A stretch of 38,490 bases of DNA from Deltaproteobacteria bacterium (GCA_017860575.1 JAGDMS010000057.1:1-38490); one strand, 5' to 3'; shown: positions 8,450 to 17,683, counted from the first letter of the stretch. Translations and numbers: made by a program. Notes: generated from the letters alone by a model not told the origin.

Positions 8450-9832
8450 ATGCCCGACACCACAAGGCCAACGGACGCGCCCGCCGACGCCCTCGAAGAC
8501 GCGGAACCAGTGCCGCTGTCCGTCATGACGGCCTCGGGGGCCCGATTCGATTGGCACGAGGGCACCGCGGTGGTGCAGGAACTCTGTGCTCTCATCGGTA
8601 GCGCCGAGACGGCTGCGTCGATGATTCTTCCAGATCAAGCACACGTCCTGGTTCAACCCGACGGATCGTTATCCCTTTCGTCCACGGGCCAGCGGACAGC
8701 GAGGTCCGCGGGAGCACAGGTGACAGCTCTTGGGCAACTCCTGTTGTCGCTGGTTTCGGAGAGCGAGATGCCGGTCAAGCTGAGGCTCATGCTGCTCTCT
8801 GCGATCTCCGACGCCGCGCCGTTTGCCACTACCGCTGCCTTCTCACGTGCGCTGGCCTATTTCGAGCGTCCGGGACGTGCGGCAGACATCCGCGCGGTGT
8901 TCCTCCGCTGGCGTCTGCACCCCCCTGAATCTCCCGCAGCCGGGCCTCCGTTGCCGGGAGCCGCGCCAACGAAGCAGGACGAGCCGCCTGTGCCGTCCAG
9001 GTCCCGCCGTCAGCGCTTCGCAATCGTGTTGGCGGCCCTCATCCTGCTCATCGCCAGCGGGGCTGCAGCCTGGTGGTTCTCGGAACGGCCGGGGGTCGCG
9101 CCAATGGCGACGATCGCCCACACCGCCACCGACCTGGCGTCTCGAGCGTCGGTGGCTGTTAGGGGCTTGGCGGCATCTGGCGCGGCAACCGTTCGGTCTG
9201 CGGTAGGTGGCACACCTGAACCAGCGCCCGCGGGATCAGCGGCCGATGCTGGCAAGGTGGCTGAGAAGCCTGAACTCGCGAAATCGCCAGTTGCGAAACG
9301 AGGTTTGAAACCAGGAGGGGCCATTGGTGCAACGCCGGGACAAGGTGCCGACGCGATTGTGGTACCCCCGTCCCAGCCTGACCTTCCTCCCTTCAAGGCA
9401 TTCGATCTCAGCACGTCGCTGGTTGGGCGGCTTCCCACCGGAGAGGCGGCGCTCCCACCCGCACCCTCCTTGCAGCCCGAGGCCGGGCGTCCTGCAGGAA
9501 TGGCGCCTCGAGGTGCCGACCTCACCGCTCCGATCTACAGCATCGCCGATCGTGACGTTGAGCCGCCTGTCCCGGTGAAGCCCAAGATCGCAACCGTGCT
9601 GCCGGCAGGCGAACGAGAGGAGAATCTGACCGTTGTGGATCTGATGATCTCCGACGACGGGCAGGTCGAGTCGCTCAGGCTGGTCCGACCTGTGCGAGGC
9701 GTTCGCGAAACCATGATACTGAGCGCCGTCAAGGCATGGCAATTCAAGCCGGCGCTGAAGGACTCGCAACCGGTCCGCTACCTCAAGCGAATCTGGATCA
9801 GTCTGTCGCCGATTGGGGGAGTTGGTCGGTAG
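8450..9832 (+). CDS. TonB C-terminal-domain membrane protein with a kinase-like N-terminal region
   Basis: ATG 8450 is chosen over the track's GTG at 8426 because GGAAAGGAG lies about 10 bp upstream of it. Residues ~25-160 resemble the C-lobe of a Ser/Thr kinase that has lost its catalytic residues. LPDQAHVLVQPDG sits where HRDLKPENILV would be, then TALGQLLLSLV, then FATTAAFSRALAYFERP. A single membrane span follows at ~187-210 (IVLAALILLIASG). After it comes a long Pro/Ala-rich linker and a TonB-type domain at ~380-460 (VVDLMISDDGQVESLRLVRP and AVKAWQFKPAL). The topology would put the kinase-like part in the cytoplasm and the TonB domain in the periplasm. The kinase relation is an inference from pattern; the TonB_C call is firm. 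Confidence 0.78.
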   Translation: MPDTTRPTDAPADALEDAEPVPLSVMTASGARFDWHEGTAVVQELCALIGSAETAASMILPDQAHVLVQPDGSLSLSSTGQRTARSAGAQVTALGQLLLSLVSESEMPVKLRLMLLSAISDAAPFATTAAFSRALAYFERPGRAADIRAVFLRWRLHPPESPAAGPPLPGAAPTKQDEPPVPSRSRRQRFAIVLAALILLIASGAAAWWFSERPGVAPMATIAHTATDLASRASVAVRGLAASGAATVRSAVGGTPEPAPAGSAADAGKVAEKPELAKSPVAKRGLKPGGAIGATPGQGADAIVVPPSQPDLPPFKAFDLSTSLVGRLPTGEAALPPAPSLQPEAGRPAGMAPRGADLTAPIYSIADRDVEPPVPVKPKIATVLPAGEREENLTVVDLMISDDGQVESLRLVRPVRGVRETMILSAVKAWQFKPALKDSQPVRYLKRIWISLSPIGGVGR

Positions 9833-9855
9833 GCCGACGAAGGGAATCCCCAGAT

Positions 9856-11547
9856 ATGCGACGCTCCTCCCTCGAGATGATGGCCTGGGCGGGCCTGACT
9901 GCGTGCCTGTCAGCCGCAATCTTCGCATCACTCGATTCCAGAGTCCTGGGCCTGTTCCACGACGATGGCCTGTACGCGGTGCTGGCCAAGACGCTCGTCG
10001 AAGAAGGCCACTATCGCTTGGCCAGTCTGCCCGCTGAGCCCGTTCAGACCAAGTACCCGCCAGTCTATCCAGCCCTGCTGGCAACTGTTTGGCGAGTTGA
10101 TCCGGACTTCCCCCGCAACATCATCTGGTTGAAAGGGCTCAACGTCTCGTTCATCGCATGCACCCTGCTCGGCGTGGCATTGCTTGCACGGCAGGCACTG
10201 GCACGGTACCGTACAACCGCGTCCTTTTTCCTCATCACGCTCGTTGGAACAAACCCGGGCATCGTTGCCTTCGCGGACTACACGATGACCGACACGCTGT
10301 TCCTGACGCTTGTCGTGTGGGTACTTGTCTGCCATGGCCGGATTGCGAAGGAGCCTGGCCGGGGGCGGGAGGCTCTTCTCAGTTTGTTGACTTGCGCGGC
10401 CATCCTGACTAGAAGCGTTGGAGTCTGTCTGGGTGCGGCGATAGTGATCGAGTATCTGGTGAGTCGCAGGCTGCGGTTGGCCGCCTTCCATGCGGCAGTC
10501 TATACAGCAGTCTGCGCCGCATGGTACGTGTGGGGCCTGGAGTATCGGAGTCCCGTCGGCACAATCATCGCGTACTACCAGGCCTATGAGCAGTCGGCAA
10601 TCGAGGTGATCGGATCCGCACCCGCACTCGCCGGTGCCATCATCGCCGGGAACGCGAGAATGGCCGCGGAAACAGCTTGGTTGGTGCTTGGCCCGGCCTG
10701 GGCGTTCTGGCCAGTGCTTGTGCCGTTAGCGTTGGTGGGTATGTGGTGCATGGCTCGCAGCGATCAGCGGGTGTCCTTGCTCTTTGCTGGGACTTACTCC
10801 GCTGTCCTCCTGGCCCATCCATTCTCGCCCCATCGCTATCTCATACCCTTGACTCCTATCTTCTACATGGCGGTCTTGATGGGAGCGGCACGGGTTGCAG
10901 ACCAGCTCAACGCCACAGTCGTGCGACCTCAGATTCGACAACTGCCATACGTTGCCGTCGTCACGACGGCGGTCATCCTTCTTGTTGGCAACAGCCTCTG
11001 GTTTCAATATCGTCTCAGGCCCCTATCCCAGGGCCATGTCAAGGGGTGGTATGGCATCGACATGGGCTACAGCTGGAGTGGCTTCCAGGAGACTTTCGAG
11101 TGGATTCGCGCGAACACTCCGCCAGATGCACGGCTCGGCACCATCTTCGACCCCATGTACTTTCTCTATACGGGCCGACAGGCCGTTAGGCCGTGGTTCC
11201 ATCATCCTGAGACATACTTCTATCCTTACGGAAAGGCAAAGGCGTTTGTGGGCGCGCCACCAGAGGTGGCGGCCGAGCTGTTGACCCTTAGAATCGACTA
11301 CCTCGTTCTCGACCCGCCCAATGGCTACGCAGAAGGCAACGCGGCGGTCGCATTGCTCCGCGACATTCTTAACCTGCCCCAGATCAGCGGCTCTCTCGTC
11401 TTCCGAAGCAGCGACGGTCGACACGAAGTCTACCGGCTCATCGGACGCCACTCTGCCTCCGGTCAGCTCCGGCGTCGTACGCCGCGAACAAGTGGCAGAC
11501 CGTCGACCGTTCGAGCCACGCAGCGGCGCCCAGGCGACCTTGCATAG
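9856..11547 (+). CDS. GT-C membrane glycosyltransferase (family 39/ArnT-like)
   Basis: The start is placed at ATG 9856, 23 bp after the TonB-type gene. The longer track ORF overlaps that gene and its extra 40 residues are not membrane-like. The ~563-aa product has about ten or eleven membrane spans. It carries the GT-C signature in the first periplasmic loop: LFHDDGLYAVLAKTLVEEGHY with D36-D37, and then KYPPVYPALLA. A second acidic pattern, ADYTMTDTLFL, is also typical of family 39 and ArnT-like enzymes, which move sugars from polyprenyl phosphate to lipids, proteins or glycans. A soluble C-terminal part (from ~residue 420) has WIRANTPPDARLGTIFDP. The extreme C-terminus is Arg/Thr-rich and unlikely to be functional. 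Confidence 0.8.
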   Translation: MRRSSLEMMAWAGLTACLSAAIFASLDSRVLGLFHDDGLYAVLAKTLVEEGHYRLASLPAEPVQTKYPPVYPALLATVWRVDPDFPRNIIWLKGLNVSFIACTLLGVALLARQALARYRTTASFFLITLVGTNPGIVAFADYTMTDTLFLTLVVWVLVCHGRIAKEPGRGREALLSLLTCAAILTRSVGVCLGAAIVIEYLVSRRLRLAAFHAAVYTAVCAAWYVWGLEYRSPVGTIIAYYQAYEQSAIEVIGSAPALAGAIIAGNARMAAETAWLVLGPAWAFWPVLVPLALVGMWCMARSDQRVSLLFAGTYSAVLLAHPFSPHRYLIPLTPIFYMAVLMGAARVADQLNATVVRPQIRQLPYVAVVTTAVILLVGNSLWFQYRLRPLSQGHVKGWYGIDMGYSWSGFQETFEWIRANTPPDARLGTIFDPMYFLYTGRQAVRPWFHHPETYFYPYGKAKAFVGAPPEVAAELLTLRIDYLVLDPPNGYAEGNAAVALLRDILNLPQISGSLVFRSSDGRHEVYRLIGRHSASGQLRRRTPRTSGRPSTVRATQRRPGDLA

Positions 11548-11664
11548 AGAAGTGGGACGAACACCGGGAGCCAAGCGCGACGCCTGGAATAGTTGTGGAA
11601 TACACAGTACGTACCTGGGTCACGCTGTGTTTGCACTTGCGTGGATCGGTATTGCGTCAATGGT

Positions 11665-12942
11665 CTAGCGAATCACAGCATCCAGCGGCCCTGCATTTGC
11701 GGTCGAGTAGGTGCTGCGATGCCGGCTGAGCAGCCAGACCAGAAAAGTCCAGCTCGCAAGCATCGCGACGTTCGGAACAGGAAGCAGCCGTCCGAACCGC
11801 CAGAAATGGTCCCAAGGCAAGGCGACGTATCCGAAGATGAATAGTCCGGCGGCAACGGCCTTTTCACGTCGCGTGAGGCCCTCCCAGTCGGAGACCAGCG
11901 CCACAAGGATGGGCACCATCATCAACAGCTCATACTGGAAGAGGTGCGGGTTGATCCACAACGACACCAACAACGAGCACGCCCAGAGGCGGCGGAATTC
12001 CATTGACCCTGGCCGCCAAGATCCCCGGGTGACCGACCAGGTGACGCCTGCCAACAAGACCGCGGTTCCCCAACCGAGCCAATCAGCCCAGGCCCCCAAA
12101 CCCAGCCACTTCCGGAAAACCGAGAGGCCGCTGTACTGCAGGGCCAACACGTAGCCCGGCTCGCGGTACATGTTGGACAGCTCGATCAATCGGCTGGCAA
12201 ACGACACGAACGGTCCGGGTCCCATCGCTGCCATCGTTGCGAGATTGAGTGCTGTCGCTGCGACAAGCATACCCGCCAGAATGCGCCAGCGTCGGTGAGC
12301 GAGTGGGATCCACCCGACCGCCAGGAGCCATTGGGGTTTGCAGGTCAGCAATCCCAGGATCACGCCCGCGGCAAAATCTCGTTGCTTGTTGCACAGCGCC
12401 CAACCGGCCGTGATGACCGCGGTGGTCAGAACGGCGTTCTGGCCCAGTGCCAGGTTCTCGAAGAAAGGGGGGGATGCGAGGAAGGCCAGGCACACGGCAC
12501 TCCACGGCGGTCGGTTGAGCGCCCCGCGCGACAACCACCATGAGAGCGCCAGCACGAGAAGAATGTTGAGGTACGCATTTGCCACGGACGCTGTCGCGAG
12601 AGGCAACCAGGCCGTGAGCGCATAGAACCACGCCATCGGCGGTGGGTAATAAAAGCAACCGACCTCCCGAAAATGCTCGGTCCAGACTCGCGGCGACTCG
12701 CCGGCGGGATTGGATCTTCGATAGACGAGCTCCTGTGTCTCAGGATTGTACAGGTCCTCAGCATGGCCGGACACGACCATGCGGCCGCCCAGCCACAGGT
12801 GACTGAAGTCCTTGTTGTCGAACTGCGCCGTGAGGGGCGCGAGCCTGGCTCCGTACCAGTAAAGGACAACGAGCAACAGCGGGCCGATGACCACGACCCG
12901 CAACTTGGGCCGCCGCCGCAATGTCTCTGTCAATCCAGTCAT
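11665..12942 (-). CDS. GT87 (DUF2029) family membrane glycosyltransferase
   Basis: The start is placed at ATG 12942, since the fossil copy at 16131-16235 conserves exactly this start and its upstream sequence. The track start at 13059 adds 39 unlikely residues. The ~425-aa product has about ten membrane spans. It shows the GT87/DUF2029 features: FDNKDFSHLWLGGR with D42 and D45 in the first loop, then EDLYNP, FYYPPPMAWFYALTAWLPL, LALGQNAVL, and the KPQWLLAV element. Family members include mycobacterial mannosyltransferases that use polyprenyl-phosphomannose. The gene converges with the GT39-like gene and is divergent from the GT-C gene at 13144. Confidence 0.83.
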   Translation of the reverse strand: MTGLTETLRRRPKLRVVVIGPLLLVVLYWYGARLAPLTAQFDNKDFSHLWLGGRMVVSGHAEDLYNPETQELVYRRSNPAGESPRVWTEHFREVGCFYYPPPMAWFYALTAWLPLATASVANAYLNILLVLALSWWLSRGALNRPPWSAVCLAFLASPPFFENLALGQNAVLTTAVITAGWALCNKQRDFAAGVILGLLTCKPQWLLAVGWIPLAHRRWRILAGMLVAATALNLATMAAMGPGPFVSFASRLIELSNMYREPGYVLALQYSGLSVFRKWLGLGAWADWLGWGTAVLLAGVTWSVTRGSWRPGSMEFRRLWACSLLVSLWINPHLFQYELLMMVPILVALVSDWEGLTRREKAVAAGLFIFGYVALPWDHFWRFGRLLPVPNVAMLASWTFLVWLLSRHRSTYSTANAGPLDAVIR

Positions 12943-12954
12943 GTCGCCGTCGGC

Positions 12955-12966
12955 GACATCATACAC
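12955..12966 (-). promoter_or_regulatory. Putative -10 (TATGAT) of the GT87 gene
   Basis: On the minus strand GTGTATGATG lies 13-24 bp before the start codon. The same string is kept before the fossil GT87 start at 16230-16235, while the surrounding sequence has diverged more. The leader would be only about 10 nt. No convincing -35 was found. Confidence 0.45.
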
Positions 12967-13143
12967 GCCCGTGCTACCTGTGGGCGTGTTGGGCAGCGGG
13001 ACACCGTCGCCAAGGACGCCGTCGTCCCGTCGATCGTGGGGACCGATCTCCGGTATCATCTGGTGTCACATACTTCGGCCAGGCGCCACCGGACGTTGGG
13101 CAAGGCGAACCGAAGATCCCCGATGAAGCCGAGTGGTCAGTGA

Positions 13144-15147
13144 ATGATCGAATCCCTTGTCGGTAGCCTCTCAGCGGCGATCATCGCATCCGGTTTCGTC
13201 TTTAGCGCCTATGTTCTGTCTCTGAGGCTCGTCGGATCCCGGCGGATTTGGATTCGCTGGGCGGGCACGATTGCGGGCGTGATCTGGCTCGCCACGGCGT
13301 TGTTCCATTTCCTTTCTTTTCTTCGTCTCTTCAATCGCAGCTGTGCGGTAGTTTCGGTTCTTGTGCTCTCTCTGGCTGTGTGGTCTTGCTGCGGGAAGGC
13401 CAAAGAACTGCTTCGGGCTCTCGCTCATGACCGAACGTTAATGAGGCGAACAGGTCGGCTCTGCCTGCGGAGTCGTCACAGGGTGATGGCTGCACTCGTC
13501 ATCGCCTTCGCCTTGCCGGGTCTGTTCCGCGCGCTCCTGCTGCCGCCCATCGGTTGGGACAGCCTGACGTATCACGCCGTCAAGGCCGGTATGTGGGTGC
13601 AGAGCGGGGGCGTGGACTCGATGAATGGACCGGGCCCCTGGGCGTATCACCGGAACATGCTGGCTGGAGGCGAGGTGTTCCTCGCCTGGGGCATGCTCCC
13701 ATTCCATTCGGATGTCCTCACCTCCGTCGTGGAGGTCTCACAGTTCATGGCCCTGGGTCTCTGTGTGATGGTTCTTGCACGTCAACTCGGTCTGCGAGAG
13801 CCATTTGCCACAACCGTCGCAGGATTCGTGCTCGCGTTGCCCACCGTGCGACTCCTGGTGGGAAGCGGGTACGTCGAAATCGGACTTCTGCTCGCCTTGG
13901 TGAGTGGCCTCGTCCTCGGCCTCGGAGCGGAAGGACCCAACGCGAACACCCTGGTCCTGGCGGGCGGCGCCCTCGGCGTTTCGGCCGCCACGAAGCTCCC
14001 GATGGTGCCGCTGTGCGGGCTGCTGCTCCTCGTCTTCGTGGCCCGAAGTGTCTTCCAGGGTCCCGGGTCCGCTCGAGCCTGGTCCATTGCGGGCGCAGTG
14101 GCGTTCTGCATCGCGCTCTGCCCCTGGCTGTTTCTGGCCTTCGAGAGGACAGGGTATCCGTTCTCGCCTGTGCCGATCGCCTTTGCCGGTGTAGTTCTGG
14201 GGAGGGCGACGCCAGAGGTTGCCTGGTACCTCCAGCTGCCCGGATCACTGCCGAATGGGCTGGCTGGCGAGGTTCGCGTTCTCCTCAGTGTATTCGGCCT
14301 CCCAGTTGTCCCCAACGAGGCCCTTGGAGCGCTTGCGCTCGTTCCACTTGTCGGCGCTCCGTTTGGCATGACTGCGCTGATTCGGAAGGCTCCATCGTAC
14401 GTGCTGCCAGTCTGCGTCGTGATCGCTGCGTGCGGAGTTGCCTACTTCTCTCCGAGTTTTGCAGTCGTCCGCCACAATTGGGTGGTCATGTACGGCGATC
14501 TCCTGCTCGCGCTGTCCCTTCTCAACATGGCCCGGCTCGCCCTCTATGGCTTCTCGGGGGTATCTCTATGGGCGACCCTTCTCGTTGTCGTTGGGCTTGG
14601 CACGCTCGCGATCCTGGCACGGAGTGCGTGGCGACTGCGAGGGCTCACGGTCAGACTGGGGTGTCTGGTTCTTCTGGGAGGAATCGCGACCGCTGCCTTC
14701 GGGACACTCCGGGGGACACTGCGCGACGATTTCTGGCGAGACGATTTTGCGATCCACGCAAGGCCGACATACTGGGTGACTGCCTTGCCCTACGTTGATC
14801 AACCTGGCGTTGTCCATCGGATCGCCCTGACATCGGGACCGCTCCAAGCGCTCGACAACTGGGGCGCCTATCCCTTCATGGGCCGTGCCCTCCAGAACGA
14901 GTTGATCTATGTTCCCGTTTCCAGGGATGGCAACATTCACCACTTCGGGGACGACGCCCGGAACCGTGATCTGGTCGAGACGGCAGACTACGAAAGCTGG
15001 TGCAAGCGGCTCGTCGATGAAGGCGTGACGGAGGTGATGAGCTTCAGTCCATCCTCGCTCGAACTGCGGTGGATGGGGCAGCACCCCGAACGGTTCGAAC
15101 CGCTGGCCGGCGAGGAAGGGAATTGGGGGTTGTTCCGCCGCCGATAG
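13144..15147 (+). CDS. Large multi-pass membrane protein, GT-C-fold glycosyltransferase-like
   Basis: This 667-aa protein has about 12-14 predicted membrane spans and a ~120-residue C-terminal soluble tail. After three or four N-terminal spans comes a GT-C-like loop, IGWDSLTYHAVKAGMWVQSG, where D139 would be the metal or substrate acid. An HRNMLAGGEVFLAW segment follows, as in dolichol-phosphate-sugar-dependent enzymes of uncertain specificity. ATG 13144 is used; upstream is only a weak GAGTGG. The stop codon directly abuts the stop of the convergent FkbM paralog 2. The donor and acceptor cannot be read. The neighbourhood (GT87, GT39-like, FkbM) supports a role in lipid-linked or surface glycan assembly. 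Confidence 0.68.
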   Translation: MIESLVGSLSAAIIASGFVFSAYVLSLRLVGSRRIWIRWAGTIAGVIWLATALFHFLSFLRLFNRSCAVVSVLVLSLAVWSCCGKAKELLRALAHDRTLMRRTGRLCLRSRHRVMAALVIAFALPGLFRALLLPPIGWDSLTYHAVKAGMWVQSGGVDSMNGPGPWAYHRNMLAGGEVFLAWGMLPFHSDVLTSVVEVSQFMALGLCVMVLARQLGLREPFATTVAGFVLALPTVRLLVGSGYVEIGLLLALVSGLVLGLGAEGPNANTLVLAGGALGVSAATKLPMVPLCGLLLLVFVARSVFQGPGSARAWSIAGAVAFCIALCPWLFLAFERTGYPFSPVPIAFAGVVLGRATPEVAWYLQLPGSLPNGLAGEVRVLLSVFGLPVVPNEALGALALVPLVGAPFGMTALIRKAPSYVLPVCVVIAACGVAYFSPSFAVVRHNWVVMYGDLLLALSLLNMARLALYGFSGVSLWATLLVVVGLGTLAILARSAWRLRGLTVRLGCLVLLGGIATAAFGTLRGTLRDDFWRDDFAIHARPTYWVTALPYVDQPGVVHRIALTSGPLQALDNWGAYPFMGRALQNELIYVPVSRDGNIHHFGDDARNRDLVETADYESWCKRLVDEGVTEVMSFSPSSLELRWMGQHPERFEPLAGEEGNWGLFRRR

Positions 15148-15927
15148 TCACGGCTTTTGCGGCGTGAAATAGAGATTCTGTGTGTCGACTCGGAGGTACC
15201 GCCCGATCACCACGTAACGGTGCGCAGCGAAGTAATCGAGAATCTGCTGCCGAACATCAGGGTGCGCTTCGATGCACACCATGGCGGGCCGGAACCTGTC
15301 GATATCGAAGCTGGCGAGTACCTTGGGTTCAGAGAGTTCCACGTCGATCGACAGGAAATCGACGCTCGTCACGTGGAGTTGGTCAAGCAAGTCGGTGAGG
15401 GAAATCGTGGGAGCAGTGAACTCCCTGACTTGGTCCCCGAAAAGCTGAGTGAAGCTGCGATCGGCCGACACCGCAGAAAGGTTTCCACCGGCGATGTACA
15501 GCTTTGCCGACTGGTTCGACACATCTGACACGAACATCGGAAAGAAACGCGTCCGCGGGCGGTACTTTCGGTAATCGGCCTCCAAAATGACCTGCGGATC
15601 GACGGCGATTCCCGACCAGTTCAGCCGGCTCTCCAAGTAGTACGTGTTGCTGTTTTGCTGGTAGTGACTCGCGCCGATGTCAACAAAGAACCCTCCTGCG
15701 CGGTCTTTGAAATAGTCACGGATGATCCATTCCTCCTCATTTTCGGAGAACCTATTGGGCCCGTACGCCGCTCTCAGCCGTGCAGCCTCGACTGCCGTGG
15801 TGTACTCTGGATACCTCAAGCGTCCGCCGATAGCTTTGCCAAGCAGCAGGCCACAGACACCAGCAAGAAGACCGACGAGACACAACTCGATCAGATCGAA
15901 CCGTCGCAGATTCCACGATCTGCGCAT
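15148..15927 (-). CDS. Membrane-anchored FkbM-family methyltransferase (paralog 2)
   Basis: The start is placed at ATG 15927, so that the protein begins MRRSWNLRRFDLIEL, parallel to MRKRTFDLFEL in paralog 1 (4766-5557). It then has one membrane span (~12-29), a linker and the FkbM domain. The domain shows FVDIGASHYQ (motif I, with Ser in place of the usual Asn), IAVDPQ, LSIDVELSEPKVLASF and MVCIEAHPDVRQQILDYF. The two paralogs keep the same length and C-terminal end (YLRVDTQNLYF). This implies duplication followed by selection on the whole protein. Four Arg residues before the span predict an outward-facing catalytic domain. It is probably a sugar O-methyltransferase, with unknown acceptor. 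Confidence 0.85.
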   Translation of the reverse strand: MRRSWNLRRFDLIELCLVGLLAGVCGLLLGKAIGGRLRYPEYTTAVEAARLRAAYGPNRFSENEEEWIIRDYFKDRAGGFFVDIGASHYQQNSNTYYLESRLNWSGIAVDPQVILEADYRKYRPRTRFFPMFVSDVSNQSAKLYIAGGNLSAVSADRSFTQLFGDQVREFTAPTISLTDLLDQLHVTSVDFLSIDVELSEPKVLASFDIDRFRPAMVCIEAHPDVRQQILDYFAAHRYVVIGRYLRVDTQNLYFTPQKP

Positions 15928-15978
15928 GGAAGCACCCCGCCTGGAGGAAGCCGGTGGTTTCGGTCGCTCCAATTGGAT

Positions 15979-15998
15979 ATCTTACACCCTCTGGGCTT
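15979..15998 (-). promoter_or_regulatory. Putative promoter of FkbM paralog 2
   Basis: The minus strand reads AAGCCCA (15992-15998), seven bases, then TAAGAT (15979-15984). Paralog 1 has AAGCCCA, six bases, then TAGAAT at a similar distance from its start. The shared arrangement supports a common promoter or operator. Confidence 0.4.
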
Positions 15999-16130
15999 CG
16001 TTCTCGGTACTCGCGACGAGAAAACTGGCCATCGCGTTTCCGGCCGAGTCGATGCAGCAGCGTCGGGTGAGCAGTCAGACCCGAACAAACCAGGTCCCAA
16101 GGATTGCAGGATTAGAAACGGGACACCAGT

Positions 16131-16260
16131 GCCCTCCTCTGTAGCGAGCAGCAGTGACGCAACGACCACCGGCCGCAACACCGTCCGCCGCCACATTTCT
16201 GTCGATCCTGTCATGTTTCAGATGGCGCCATCATACACACGCGCGCTGTCCGTAGCCCTG
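16131..16260 (-). pseudogene. Fossil 5' end of a second GT87 gene with its promoter
   Basis: On the minus strand the frame starting at ATG 16214 reads MTGSTEMWRRTVLRPVVVAS. This matches MTGLTETLRRRPKLRVVVIG of the intact GT87 gene (start 12942) at about 12 of 20 positions. Nucleotide similarity continues upstream through GGCG-CATCATACAC on the plus strand, which holds the TATGAT -10 (16230-16235). Similarity fades after about 25 codons, and no downstream GT87 motif is found. The FkbM paralog 2 gene now follows. This is a truncated gene copy whose promoter may still fire. Confidence 0.6.
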
Positions 16261-16375
16261 ATCAAAGAGGATGAGGTGGCCGCCTTCCGACGTGCCGTCC
16301 CGCATGCTGGGGCGACGCGCTGTAAGGGCTCACAATGTGCCTTCAGAAGGTGGAGTGGGTCGAACCTCAAGACGC

Positions 16376-17638
16376 CTAACCTCCGGATCGGTCGTGCTGC
16401 AGAGATGAGCCAGCAGACCGTTGACGACTGGTGGCGGGCGGCAATCGGCCACCGTGCAAGCTGCACGCCGCAGAGGCCATCCGCGCGCAGATAGAGCAGC
16501 CTTCGGGCGGCACTCGTGCCGCCAGCAGCGCCAGCCCAAGAAAGAGATAGAGCAGTCCCAGCACCCGTCCGTAGCTGATCAGCGCCTCCCAGACCAATGC
16601 GGCTGTGCTGAACATCGCGGCGGCCTGCAGCCACAGCTGCAGACTGAAGACGTCACGGTGGAGGATCAAGCGAGTCAAACCGAGCAGGATCACCGCTACA
16701 CTCAATCCGACGAACACCAACTCAGGGAACGGACTGGCCGGGGCCGTCTCGCCCAGTAATGGCACCTGCCAGCCGAGCAGCACGCCAGCTCGGTAGATTG
16801 CGCCGCTGAACGGTAGCCCGAAATTGGGCGGCGCTTGGGCGGCCGGGAGCACGCCGAAACGGGCCCAGATCCAAAGATACCAAGCTGCCGGCACAGCCTG
16901 GGGCAGAGCATAGGCGGAGCTCTCGCGCCACTGTCGCCTCCAAACCGCGTGCAGGAAGAAGCCGAGCGGCACCAGGAGCGATGTCTCGCGGGCCAGTGTG
17001 GCGAGGGCGAGCGTCCAGCCCGCCGCCCGATGTCGCCCGCGTAGGTGCAGCGCCACGCCAATCGCAACCAGCGCAAATGTGGTGGGCTCGGTCAGATCGG
17101 CGACCAGGCCCACCATGACCGCCGGACTGAAGGCGAAAACGAGCGCCAACCAGCGCGAGGCGCCCAGCAAGCGCACTACGTCGACTGCCGCGACGGTACC
17201 GATAACCACCGCGCCGAGACTGACGCCAAGCAACATCCAGGGAATGGCACTGGCCTGTCCTAACGCAGCCGCCCAGGCCAGCAGCGGGTAAAGGACCCTC
17301 GCATAGCGGTAAGCGGGGCGGTCGAGAAAGCTCCCAGGGTCGGACGCCCGCAACAATGGGTCGCGCGCCAAGTAGTAGTAGAACTGTCCATCGTAACCGA
17401 CACCCGGGTGAACAACGGTGGACTGGTCCCAGAAACGCCGCCCGTCGAAGTGGCGGCCAATATGAATGGGACCGGTCGGATTGAAGGCGACCTCGGCGAG
17501 AAGGACGTACAGAAGCAGCGCGTAGCCGATTGCGACCACCAGCAGCGGACCGCGGCAGGCAACAAGCAGTGATTCCGCTGACGCACCCGGTATTGAGCCG
17601 GAAGGCCGCACCTTCAGTGAGCGGAATAAGCTGGACAT
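16376..17638 (-). CDS. Multi-pass membrane protein of the AZOBR_p60025 cell-surface-glycopolymer type (GT-C-like)
   Basis: ATG 17638 is chosen. The track's longer start adds 86 residues that are not membrane-like and cover the promoter region. The ~420-aa product has about nine spans. The N-terminal loop GRHFDGRRFW, then HPGVGYDGQFYYYLARDPLL (D83), then RYARVLYPLLAW is characteristic of the membrane proteins annotated as AZOBR_p60025-type, which are linked to cell-surface glycopolymer formation. The last ~40 residues (after LLAARVPPEG) are Ser/Arg-rich without membrane character and could be a run-on past an eroded stop. It is divergent from the lipoprotein copy at 17841. The role in the glycan pathway is an inference. 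Confidence 0.72.
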   Translation of the reverse strand: MSSLFRSLKVRPSGSIPGASAESLLVACRGPLLVVAIGYALLLYVLLAEVAFNPTGPIHIGRHFDGRRFWDQSTVVHPGVGYDGQFYYYLARDPLLRASDPGSFLDRPAYRYARVLYPLLAWAAALGQASAIPWMLLGVSLGAVVIGTVAAVDVVRLLGASRWLALVFAFSPAVMVGLVADLTEPTTFALVAIGVALHLRGRHRAAGWTLALATLARETSLLVPLGFFLHAVWRRQWRESSAYALPQAVPAAWYLWIWARFGVLPAAQAPPNFGLPFSGAIYRAGVLLGWQVPLLGETAPASPFPELVFVGLSVAVILLGLTRLILHRDVFSLQLWLQAAAMFSTAALVWEALISYGRVLGLLYLFLGLALLAARVPPEGCSICARMASAACSLHGGRLPPATSRQRSAGSSLQHDRSGG

Positions 17639-17683
17639 TCGCAGGACCCGCCGCCCGTCATTCGCGGTCACAACTTCCACCTC

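Noticed and set aside
16218-16634. ORF 16218-16634 (-) as a separate gene
   Set aside because: Out-of-frame shadow of the 16376-17638 gene; its translation is not membrane-like.
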